From an uncultured Chloroflexota bacterium (GTDB lineage Bacteria; Chloroflexota; Anaerolineae; Anaerolineales; Anaerolineaceae), in NCBI GenBank assembly GCA_902795255.1, contig CADBKS010000169.1:1-6502 (forward strand): a DNA stretch of 6,502 nucleotides, given 5' to 3'. Positions 1-6,469 of the stretch are shown here, one piece after another. The stretch's first letter is position 1. Each line of letters starts with the position of its first letter. A program made the translations under genes and the position numbers. The notes below the pieces were generated by a model. It was given only the letters and a program-made list of their open reading frames with translations. It ran no database searches and had not been told where the DNA came from.

Positions 1-1506
1 AAAGGCATTACGGAAAAACTGGATTATTTGAAAGATCTGGGCATAAATGCGATCTGGCTCTGTCCGTGCTATAAAAGTCCGAATGACGACAACGGTTATG
101 ATATTTCGGACTACATGGATATCATGGATGAGTTCGGCACAATGGCTGATATCGAAGAATTGATCGCGGAATTGCATCGAAGGGATATGAAGCTGATCAT
201 GGATCTGGTCCCCAATCATACATCAACGGCACATAAATGGTTTCAGGAGTCACGGAAAGGGAGGGACAATCCGTACAGCGATTTTTATTACTGGTACGAT
301 GAAAAGCCAAATGAATGGAAATCTGTTTTTCGGGGAAGTGCCTGGGAATTTGATCCTGTCCGGGGACAATACTATCTGCATTCCTTTGCAGTCAGCCAGG
401 CAGATCTGAACTGGGAGAATCCGGCAGTGAGGAAAGCCATGCAGGATGTGGTCGATTTTTGGATCGGCAAGGGCGTTGACGGTTTCCGGATTGATGTGAT
501 CAACAAGATATCCAAGGATATCGATCATGGACGCATCAGTTTTGGCCCCCGGCTGCACGAATTTATCCGGGAATTGATAGGAAGGGAAAACGTAAATGCC
601 CTGTTCACTGTCGGTGAAACAAGTGTCAAAGATATCGATGAAATGATCCGTCACTGCGCATCAGACCGGAAAGAATTAAGCACCTTATTTCTGTTCGATC
701 ATATGGAATGCGGGCGAAGTGAAAAATTTACGCCCAAAAAAGACTCATTGAAAACACTGCGGGATATTTTGGTCCGGTGGCAGACGGAAACTGAAAAACA
801 TGATCTGCTTCATACGCTGTTTTCCGATAACCATGATCAGCCGCCTTTGATCTCAAGGATCGCTGATGACCGTGAGCTGCGGTATGAATCGGCAACGGAT
901 CTGGCAGCTATGATTTATCTGCTGAAAGGAATTCCTTTCATCTATCAGGGACAGGAGTTCGGTCTGACTGCCGCACATTATGACAGCATTGACTGTTTTG
1001 ACGATGTTGAAAGCATCAATACCTACCGCGAGTTCTGCGAGATCATGCCCGAAGAGGAAGCCCTGGCAAAGATCAATTTCGGCAGCCGGGACAATGCCCG
1101 GCATCCGATGGCATGGGACAGCAGCAAAAACGGCGGCTTCACAACTGGTCAGCCATGGATAGCCCTGCATTCCCGATGGCAGGAGATCAATCTGGAAAGG
1201 GATCTTGCGGCTGAGCATTCCGTGTATCGGTTCTATCAGGCATTATTGAAACTGCGGAGGTCAGAAGAAGCTTTTATCACCGGAAATCTGCAGGTCATTT
1301 CATCCCCCGAAGATCCGTATTTCATTTTCACCAGGTCTGAGAGCGGTAAGCGATGGGTGGTCGTTTGCAATTTTGAAAGAGGGCAGGATATCTGTCTGCC
1401 TTTTGCGTGTGAAGCACCGGCTCTTTCAAATCTGGGCCGTACTGAAATAAATGGAAATTATTCCCCATATGAATGCGCTGTTGCATTGGTAAAAGATGCA
1501 TGCTGA
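1..1506 (+). CDS. Alpha-glucosidase, oligo-1,6-glucosidase type (GH13_31), 5'-truncated by window edge
   Basis: The frame is open from base 1. The first residues (KGITEKLDYLKDLGI) match the usual run about 30 residues into this family, so about 30 residues are missing; 501 remain against a usual length of about 550. Counting from base 1, the GH13 motifs are present in order: DLVPNH (68-73), QADLN (133-137), GFRIDVIN with the nucleophile Asp165, VGET with the acid/base Glu206, and DNHD with Asp279. The TIM barrel is followed by a C-terminal beta domain ending in TGA. Val166 after the nucleophile is the residue known to favour alpha-1,6 over alpha-1,4 glucosides; trehalose-6-phosphate hydrolases share it, so that is the main alternative. 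The likely reaction is release of glucose from isomalto-oligosaccharides in the cytoplasm. The NHDQP motif is followed by Pro where Arg is usual. The gene lies just upstream of, and probably in one operon with, the GH78 gene. Confidence 0.93.
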   Translation, partial: KGITEKLDYLKDLGINAIWLCPCYKSPNDDNGYDISDYMDIMDEFGTMADIEELIAELHRRDMKLIMDLVPNHTSTAHKWFQESRKGRDNPYSDFYYWYDEKPNEWKSVFRGSAWEFDPVRGQYYLHSFAVSQADLNWENPAVRKAMQDVVDFWIGKGVDGFRIDVINKISKDIDHGRISFGPRLHEFIRELIGRENVNALFTVGETSVKDIDEMIRHCASDRKELSTLFLFDHMECGRSEKFTPKKDSLKTLRDILVRWQTETEKHDLLHTLFSDNHDQPPLISRIADDRELRYESATDLAAMIYLLKGIPFIYQGQEFGLTAAHYDSIDCFDDVESINTYREFCEIMPEEEALAKINFGSRDNARHPMAWDSSKNGGFTTGQPWIALHSRWQEINLERDLAAEHSVYRFYQALLKLRRSEEAFITGNLQVISSPEDPYFIFTRSESGKRWVVVCNFERGQDICLPFACEAPALSNLGRTEINGNYSPYECAVALVKDAC

Positions 1507-1551
1507 TCTTGTGAATGATCATGAATCTGAAAAATCCGTATAGTAATAAAA

Positions 1552-1556
1552 AAGGG
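1552..1556 (+). promoter_or_regulatory. Shine-Dalgarno site (AAGGG) that decides the GH78 start
   Basis: AAGGG lies 6 bases before the ATG at 1563. The in-frame ATG codons at 1515 and 1521 have no comparable purine-rich site upstream. This favours 1563 as the rhamnosidase start. The family homology (AKWIT...PVFRK) also begins only after this point. Confidence 0.55.
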
Positions 1557-1562
1557 CAGCAG

Positions 1563-3719
1563 ATGGATTTTATGGCTAAATGGATCACATCCGGAAAAAA
1601 AAGCGATATCAATCCGGTCTTTCGCAAACAATGGAAAGCGGGGAAGCCTGTAACCTCAGGAAAGCTGTATATTACCGCCATAGGTGTATACGAAGCGGTT
1701 CTGAACGGCAGCAGAATCGGTGAATATGTCCTCGCTCCCGGTTGGACCAGTTATGAGAAAAGGCTTCAGTATCAGTGCTATGATATTACTGACCTGCTCA
1801 AGGATCGGAATGAAATGCGAGTAACCGTTGGTAAAGGCTGGGCTATCTCGCCGATGCCCGGTTATACGGATCCTCCGGAAAAGAAAAAACGTCAGGCGCA
1901 GCTGCCGGCTCTTCTTGCCAAAATTGTCATCGAATATCAGGATGGCGCAAAGGAAGATATCTGCACGAATCTTTCCTGGGAGTGGGCGGAGAGCGGGATC
2001 CGTTTCAGTGAGATCTATGACGGAGAGACTTTTGACGCGGCATATACACCGGAAAACTGGAGCCCGGTGAAGACACTTGACCTTTCCATGGACCGTCTGA
2101 TACCGCAGGAGGGTGAGGAGATCCGGGAGATGGAACGTATCGCTCCGAAAAAACTCATCATTACGCCCGCCGGTGAAACCGTGATCGATTTTGGCCAGGT
2201 GCTGACAGGCTATGTTGAGTTTACCGTGAACGCGCATGAAGGAGACCGGATCCGCATTTTACACGGGGAGGTTCTTGACCAGGCCGGCAATTTCTACAAC
2301 GCAAATTACCGAACTGCCAAATCTGAGATCAATTACCGCTGTAAAGAAGGCGTTCAGACCTGGCATCCGCGTCTGACTTTCTTCGGCTTTCGCTATCTCA
2401 AGCTGGAAGCGTTTCCCGTTACACCGGACGAATCCCAGTTTACAGCCATCGCTGTTTATTCTGATATGGCGGAAACCGGACATATTGAAACTTCCGATCC
2501 GAAGCTGAATCAGCTGATCTCGAATATCTTTTGGGGGCAAAAGGGAAACTTCCTCGATGTTCCGACGGACTGTCCACAGCGTGATGAACGGCTTGGCTGG
2601 ACCGGAGATGCTCAGGTCTTCATCAAGACCGCCAGCTATAACTATGATGTGGAAAAGTTCTTTACAAAATGGCTCCATGACCTTGCCGCTGATCAGCGGC
2701 CGGACGGAGGCGTCGGTAAGGTCATTCCTGATTATGTGGAAACCTATAAACCGGGTGCGGGATGGAGTGACGCTGCCGCGATCTGTCCCTGGCAGATCTA
2801 TATGACTTACGGAAATCCACAGATCCTGAAGGATCAGTTCTCTTCCATGAAACGATGGGTGGACTACATCACAAATGCGACCACAACGCCTTATCTGTGG
2901 ATCGGCGGCAGTCATAACGGAGACTGGCTGGCATTGGATGCCCCGGAGGGAAGCCGTAAGGGAGCCAGCAGGGATGATCTGATCGCGTCTGCTTTTTATG
3001 CGTATTCTACGAGCCTGGTGATCCGGGCAGGCAGGGCTCTGGGTGAAAATATTTCGGACTATGAAACTCTGTACGGGAACATCATAAAAGCCTTCCGGGA
3101 ATATTTCCCGTCCTATCAGACACAGACCGAGCATGTGCTCGCGGCATGGTTTGAGTTAAGTGAGGATCCTCAGGCAACAGCTGACGCTTTGGCGGAGATG
3201 ATCCGGAAAAACGGAATGGCCATGCAGACCGGTTTTATCGGAACCCCCTACCTCCTGCCAGTACTCTCGAAATACGGCCACTCTGATATCGCTTATTCGC
3301 TTTTGCTCCGCCGTAAGTATCCGTCCTGGCTTTACGCAGTTGATAAAGGCGCGACGACGACCTGGGAACACTGGGACGGGATCATGGAGGATGGAAGCTT
3401 TTGGAGCGCGAGTATGAACTCCTTCAACCATTATGCCTATGGGTCTGTGGCAGAATGGCTTTACGAAACCGCCGCGGGCATAAAACCCCTGAAACCGGGC
3501 TTTGCTGAGATTGAGATCTCACCAACCCCGGACAAACGTCTGGGATGGCTGGAGGCTTCGATCCGTACAAGGCAGGGACTTGTCAGATCAAAATGGACAT
3601 ATACAGGGGATGGCATCCGTTATGAGATCACGACTCCTGCTCCGTCAAAGATCATCATCGGGAAACAGATCCGGGACGTTCGTCCGGGACAGTACACTTT
3701 CTGGCAAACGGAACAATAA
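1563..3719 (+). CDS. Alpha-L-rhamnosidase (GH78), cytoplasmic
   Basis: Hydrolyses terminal alpha-L-rhamnose from oligosaccharides or glycosides with inversion of configuration. The protein has 718 residues from ATG 1563; starting at ATG 1515 would give 734. The domain order matches the family: an N-terminal beta-sandwich (about 35-100, with VLNGSRIG and LAPGWTSY), a second beta-sandwich domain (about 190-285, with DFGQVLTGYVEF and FFGFRYLKLE), an (alpha/alpha)6 catalytic barrel (about 290-620), and a C-terminal beta-sandwich (about 625-718). The barrel carries DCPQRDERLGW (336-346), whose acidic residues include the general acid, and TTWEHWDG with Glu602 as the expected general base. It is shorter than the 900-plus-residue members and lacks their extra N-terminal module. 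No signal peptide is visible, so it should act on imported substrate. It begins 56 bases after the GH13 stop with no terminator between, so the two are probably co-transcribed. The polymer it serves cannot be told from this window. Confidence 0.95.
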   Translation: MDFMAKWITSGKKSDINPVFRKQWKAGKPVTSGKLYITAIGVYEAVLNGSRIGEYVLAPGWTSYEKRLQYQCYDITDLLKDRNEMRVTVGKGWAISPMPGYTDPPEKKKRQAQLPALLAKIVIEYQDGAKEDICTNLSWEWAESGIRFSEIYDGETFDAAYTPENWSPVKTLDLSMDRLIPQEGEEIREMERIAPKKLIITPAGETVIDFGQVLTGYVEFTVNAHEGDRIRILHGEVLDQAGNFYNANYRTAKSEINYRCKEGVQTWHPRLTFFGFRYLKLEAFPVTPDESQFTAIAVYSDMAETGHIETSDPKLNQLISNIFWGQKGNFLDVPTDCPQRDERLGWTGDAQVFIKTASYNYDVEKFFTKWLHDLAADQRPDGGVGKVIPDYVETYKPGAGWSDAAAICPWQIYMTYGNPQILKDQFSSMKRWVDYITNATTTPYLWIGGSHNGDWLALDAPEGSRKGASRDDLIASAFYAYSTSLVIRAGRALGENISDYETLYGNIIKAFREYFPSYQTQTEHVLAAWFELSEDPQATADALAEMIRKNGMAMQTGFIGTPYLLPVLSKYGHSDIAYSLLLRRKYPSWLYAVDKGATTTWEHWDGIMEDGSFWSASMNSFNHYAYGSVAEWLYETAAGIKPLKPGFAEIEISPTPDKRLGWLEASIRTRQGLVRSKWTYTGDGIRYEITTPAPSKIIIGKQIRDVRPGQYTFWQTEQ

Positions 3720-3752
3720 CAAAAATCTCCTGAGTTTCAGCTGATGCTAACG

Positions 3753-3790
3753 AAATGCCGGAGGAATTGACACTCCGGCATTTTGTCTTT
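3753..3790 (+). terminator. Rho-independent terminator after the glycosidase operon
   Basis: A perfect 11-bp inverted repeat, AAATGCCGGAG (3753-3763) and CTCCGGCATTT (3773-3783), encloses a 9-base loop; a G-U and a C-G pair can extend it outward. The right arm runs into TTTTGTCTTT. It starts 33 bases after the rhamnosidase stop. On the other strand the tail is only moderately T-rich (TTTCGTT), so it may also stop transcripts of the convergent protease gene, less efficiently. Confidence 0.85.
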
Positions 3791-3797
3791 GTACGGT

Positions 3798-3815
3798 ACG
3801 GCAGACATCTGCCGT
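3798..3815. repeat. Perfect stem-loop ACGGCAG-ACAT-CTGCCGT
   Basis: A 7-bp perfect stem with a 4-base loop lies 23 bases beyond the stop codon of the - strand protease gene. On neither strand is a T-run adjacent, so it is not a typical intrinsic terminator. It could protect the 3' end of the protease mRNA or act together with the neighbouring terminator hairpin. Its role is inferred only from position. Confidence 0.5.
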
Positions 3816-3838
3816 TATTCAATTCTCCATCGTTTGAT

Positions 3839-6163
3839 CTATCGGACCTTTTTTGCTGCCACGATGCGGCGGTTGGCATATCCGCCTGAAATCATTTCGT
3901 CTTCACAGGTGATCATGATCAGTGTGTCTTCAAAAGATCCGGCAATTTGATCAACTGCTTCGAAATCGGTTTCAGAAACTTTTGCGTTCGCGTAAACGAT
4001 AAACGTCAGCAGGTCATTGTTTCCGTCACGGATGAAGATCCTCTCTCCTTCTTCCATGGAACTGAGCAGTGCGAACGGACCGCTTTCGGAATCGTTCAAA
4101 TGGTTATGTGCCGCAAGAATGACCGTGCCTTCTCCCGGCTGCGCAGATCCTTCCAGCATTCCGACAGAATCTCCGAGCCATGTGACCGCGTATTCATTAT
4201 TTATAACGGGCACTTCAACGATTTCTGATAAAACGCCGAGGGTAGGTATCTCCAGGATCATATCCAGGGATCTATACTTCAGATCCTTCGGCATGGCATC
4301 CGGGGAATGCGGATGCGCCGGGGGAAAACCGGTGCGGGGAAGGACTTCCATATCGGCAAGCCAAAAGTCATGCTCGTGATCCGGCCGCGGTGCCGGGGAA
4401 ATGTATTTTTCAATTTCCGAAAAATCCAGCACCGGTTTATCAAACTCGAATGTCGTAGCGGGATACAGGTTGTTTTTCAACCGGTAATTCGCTGTTTTCG
4501 TCGACATGCTGATGATCAGGGATTTCAGTTCGGAAGCCGTCAGGCTCGGATCTGCCTGCTTGAGAATGGCAAGTGCACCGGTCACCATCGGTGCCGCCAT
4601 GGATGTGCCGTTTTTGGAGCCGTAACAATTGATCCCCGAACAGACCGTATCCTCCTTGCCGTCATCGGTCAAAAGAGCGGACCAGATATGCGTTCCGGGG
4701 GCCAGAATGTCGATCCTCGGGCCGTGACTGGAAGTGCCTCGGATCGTCGGATCAGGGAGATCCGCGAGCGCGCCGACAGTCAAACTGCCGGATATACACC
4801 CGTAGGGCTGAACATTTCCCAAAAATCCGGCATTCCCGCTGGCTGTGACAGGGATGATATCGTTTTCCAGGAGAAGGTCAAACGCTTCTTTATAATCCTT
4901 ATATTTATCATCGCAGTTGTCCGAAAAAGACTTTGTAGGACCGAAGCTGAGATTGACGGCAGCGATCTGCGGCTTTCCCGCTGCCTTATATTTTTTCTGT
5001 AAGTCAGCGAGATACTGGCTGACTTCCCAGATGCTGAAATTAATTTGGCGGTAACATTCATTTTCAAAACAAGTTTCGACCGAATGATTAATGGAAATGA
5101 TCTTCGTGTTCGGCGCGATCCCGTCGCGTCCGGCGGCGATCCCGGTCACGTGAGATCCGTGATTGTATTCCGCTTTGATCTGAGAATTTGTCGGTTCGGA
5201 AGATCCTTCGTTACAGGATGCATACATTTCATCGTCAGAGTGTCCGGCACAATATTCAGCAATGACCCTGCCCCTGAATTGTTCGTGATTTTTATTCAGA
5301 CCGGAATCGATGATGGCGATAACGACATTATCTCCTTTCAAGCCAAGACGATGGGCTGTGCTTACGGAGGTCAATTTCTCAACATTGTCTTTCAGGTTCA
5401 TGCTCTTGGGCGCGGTCCCGTAGTCTTGCTCAGTGATCGGATCATCCATGGTCATCGGTTCAAATTCAAAAAGACGGACCAGATCATCATTGTTCTCCGC
5501 ATATTCCAGGATCTGTCCCAGGGTCCCATATAAACTGACCGCGGAAAAATCCGGAAGCTCCAATGCTTTCTCCATGCCCAGAGATATCGCCAGTCTGCTT
5601 TGAGCGGCGACGGTTCCCGGTCTTACGACCGCGGTCAGATTATAATGCCTGCCTGACAGCGCTGCAAAATCTTCCTGGATAAAGCTTGAGCTTTCGAGAA
5701 AATCCAGATAGTGCAGGAGGGTCTCCGCCTCGATCTTTTTCCGTGCCGAATCAGACAGCGTGACCAGTTCTGTTCCGGCCTTTTTCTCCGCGGCGTTTTT
5801 TGCCTCGCTTCCGGTTACGGTGATGTCGCAGTAATCCCAGGCAAATCCGGAATTGCTTTCCAACAACAGTCGGGTTTTCCCCGCTGAAAGTGCGGTGACC
5901 GTGAGGGATCCGGGATCGATACTGATCGTTTTATCATCTGTATACCATTTCAAAAACACATTGGGAGTCTCAGCAGGCAGCCAGGTGAGCGGAAGCTTGA
6001 CCTGATCTCCGACGTGCAGGGAAAGTTCTTTGACATTCAGAAAAATATCCGTAATCGGCCGGTAATAGACTGTCTCTTCCTCTGCCTGCGCCGGAAGAAA
6101 AATCAGCGCCGAAATAAGGATAAGGAAAAGATCAAAAAATCGATAGCTTTTTCTATATATCAT
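3839..6163 (-). CDS. Secreted subtilisin-like (S8) protease fused to an LPxTG motif and a C-terminal sortase domain
   Basis: The protein has 774 residues. Residues 1-27 form a signal peptide (RKSYR, a hydrophobic core, then AQA before Glu28). Residues about 35-118 look like a bacterial Ig-like (BIG2-type) domain. Residues about 130-255 resemble a protease propeptide. The subtilisin domain (about 270-570) has Asp286 in IAIIDSGLN, His335 in NHGSHVTG, the oxyanion Asn444 in ASGN and Ser521 in NGTSMAAP. A Pro/His-rich linker holds LPRTGF (608-613). A sortase domain (about 634-774) follows with His686 in LAAHNH, Cys753 in MITCED and Arg765 in YANRR. Both catalytic centres look intact. No hydrophobic anchor follows LPRTG or ends the protein. 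I infer a surface or secreted protease whose own sortase domain may cut after Thr611 and transfer the protease to an acceptor. Eight cysteines in the protease domain could form disulfides. The start is supported by GGAG four bases upstream. The gene is convergent to the glycosidases and apparently transcribed alone. Confidence 0.93.
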   Translation of the reverse strand: MIYRKSYRFFDLFLILISALIFLPAQAEEETVYYRPITDIFLNVKELSLHVGDQVKLPLTWLPAETPNVFLKWYTDDKTISIDPGSLTVTALSAGKTRLLLESNSGFAWDYCDITVTGSEAKNAAEKKAGTELVTLSDSARKKIEAETLLHYLDFLESSSFIQEDFAALSGRHYNLTAVVRPGTVAAQSRLAISLGMEKALELPDFSAVSLYGTLGQILEYAENNDDLVRLFEFEPMTMDDPITEQDYGTAPKSMNLKDNVEKLTSVSTAHRLGLKGDNVVIAIIDSGLNKNHEQFRGRVIAEYCAGHSDDEMYASCNEGSSEPTNSQIKAEYNHGSHVTGIAAGRDGIAPNTKIISINHSVETCFENECYRQINFSIWEVSQYLADLQKKYKAAGKPQIAAVNLSFGPTKSFSDNCDDKYKDYKEAFDLLLENDIIPVTASGNAGFLGNVQPYGCISGSLTVGALADLPDPTIRGTSSHGPRIDILAPGTHIWSALLTDDGKEDTVCSGINCYGSKNGTSMAAPMVTGALAILKQADPSLTASELKSLIISMSTKTANYRLKNNLYPATTFEFDKPVLDFSEIEKYISPAPRPDHEHDFWLADMEVLPRTGFPPAHPHSPDAMPKDLKYRSLDMILEIPTLGVLSEIVEVPVINNEYAVTWLGDSVGMLEGSAQPGEGTVILAAHNHLNDSESGPFALLSSMEEGERIFIRDGNNDLLTFIVYANAKVSETDFEAVDQIAGSFEDTLIMITCEDEMISGGYANRRIVAAKKVR
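3842..4264 (-). other. Sortase domain region of the fusion protein
   Basis: Residues about 634-774 begin at LDMILEIPTLGV and end at the C terminus. They contain the sortase beta-barrel landmarks: LEIPxLGV, VTWLG, GEGTVILAAHNH with His686, FIVYAN, LIMITC with Cys753, and RRIVAA with Arg765. The His, Cys and Arg needed for transpeptidation are all there. The class cannot be set by eye, but it resembles small class D/E/F-type sortases more than SrtA or SrtB. Confidence 0.85.
4325..4342 (-). other. Codons of the LPRTGF sorting motif between protease and sortase domains
   Basis: These bases encode Leu608-Pro-Arg-Thr-Gly-Phe613, matching the LPxTG consensus that sortases cleave between Thr and Gly. 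A usual sorting signal has a hydrophobic helix and a basic tail after the motif. Here a Pro/His-rich linker and then a sortase domain follow. If the motif is used, cleavage would separate the protease part (28-611) from the sortase part (612-774). Confidence 0.75.
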
Positions 6164-6167
6164 TTTT

Positions 6168-6171
6168 CTCC
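6168..6171 (-). promoter_or_regulatory. Shine-Dalgarno site (GGAG) of the protease-sortase gene
   Basis: On the - strand the sequence reads GGAG, four A residues, then ATG at 6163. The spacing is a little short but the site is clear. It supports this start, which also gives a well-formed signal peptide. Confidence 0.65.
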
Positions 6172-6203
6172 GTAACTGCCGCTAAAAACAGGTATCCTCC
6201 GTT

Positions 6204-6417
6204 ATATACGGTTGAGTCTTATTATGAGCCGCGGATGCGTAAGCAAATATGACGTCTCGGGCTCATTAGCTGGGGGTGCCGGGGCCGACGGGTGGCCGGC
6301 AGGCCAGCCCGATCGGCCCCGGCTAAACAAACCAGGCGCGGTAAGCAGCTTTTGCAAACATACGAACGATTGGGCCGCGCCTTGCGAAGCACTCACTTTC
6401 GACTGCCATGTGCATAT
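6204..6417 (-). ncRNA. Candidate structured non-coding RNA or structured leader upstream of the protease-sortase gene
   Basis: This stretch has no convincing coding frame but is rich in nested complementary arms. Arms are given here from low to high coordinate. A possible closing helix pairs 6204-6209 with 6412-6417; its one G-U pair works only if the - strand is transcribed. Inside are 6224-6230 with 6260-6266 (7 bp), 6278-6297 with 6302-6323 (20 bp, two bulges), and 6334-6341 with 6375-6382 (8 bp). A promoter-like sequence (6470-6496) points into it on the - strand, and a T5 run at 6184-6188 follows it. I could not find the landmark sequences of SRP RNA, RNase P RNA or tmRNA. A raiA-type clostridial RNA would fit in size and host, but I cannot confirm it. 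The alternative is a structured 5' leader of about 300 nt. The strand is tentative, because one inner helix (6237-6240 with 6252-6255) pairs better on the + strand. Confidence 0.5.
6278..6323. repeat. Long GC-rich hairpin (20 bp, GGCA-type tetraloop)
   Basis: The perfect 11-bp arms 6278-6288 and 6313-6323 are continued by 4 bp (6289-6292 with 6308-6311) and 5 bp (6293-6297 with 6302-6306). The loop is 6298-6301. Only A6312 and G6307 bulge out. It is far more GC-rich than the surrounding genes. No T-run adjoins it, so it is not a terminator. It is probably a helix of the candidate RNA at 6204-6417. Confidence 0.8.
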
Positions 6418-6469
6418 CAAATGAGCTCTTAGGAGATTTAGAAAATCCGGGAAATTCTCTCTGACGGTC

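Noticed and set aside
2259..3134. 291-residue open frame on the - strand
   Set aside because: It is antisense to the GH78 catalytic domain and its sequence has no recognisable motif.
4307..5002. 231-residue open frame on the + strand
   Set aside because: It is antisense to the protease-sortase gene, whose catalytic motifs are unmistakable. The frame has no family features.
6199..6217. Integron attC-like core (GTTGAGT / ACTCAAC) next to palindromic sequence
   Set aside because: One core-like heptamer matches the consensus by chance-level criteria, but no partner core at a suitable distance was found, and there is no integrase or gene cassette.
6201..6226. Promoter close to the protease gene using CATAAT or TATAAC on the - strand as -10
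   Set aside because: Both hexamers resemble a -10 box, but no acceptable -35 lies 16-18 bases upstream of either, and both overlap proposed RNA helices or their edges.
6323..6415. 30-residue frame on the - strand (starts MHMAVESECF) inside the candidate RNA
   Set aside because: No SD precedes it and its ends fall inside the proposed helices. It is probably a chance frame within a conserved RNA, though a small protein cannot be fully excluded.
6204..6417. SRP RNA, tmRNA or RNase P RNA as the identity of the structured region
   Set aside because: Their landmark sequences (for example the SRP domain IV GGAAGGAAGC-type element, the RNase P GAGGAAAGTCC-type element, or a tRNA-like 3' end) were not found on either strand.
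6212..6424. 70-residue open frame on the + strand
   Set aside because: It occupies the same structured stretch, has no SD, and its Gly/Ala/Pro-rich middle reflects the hairpin.
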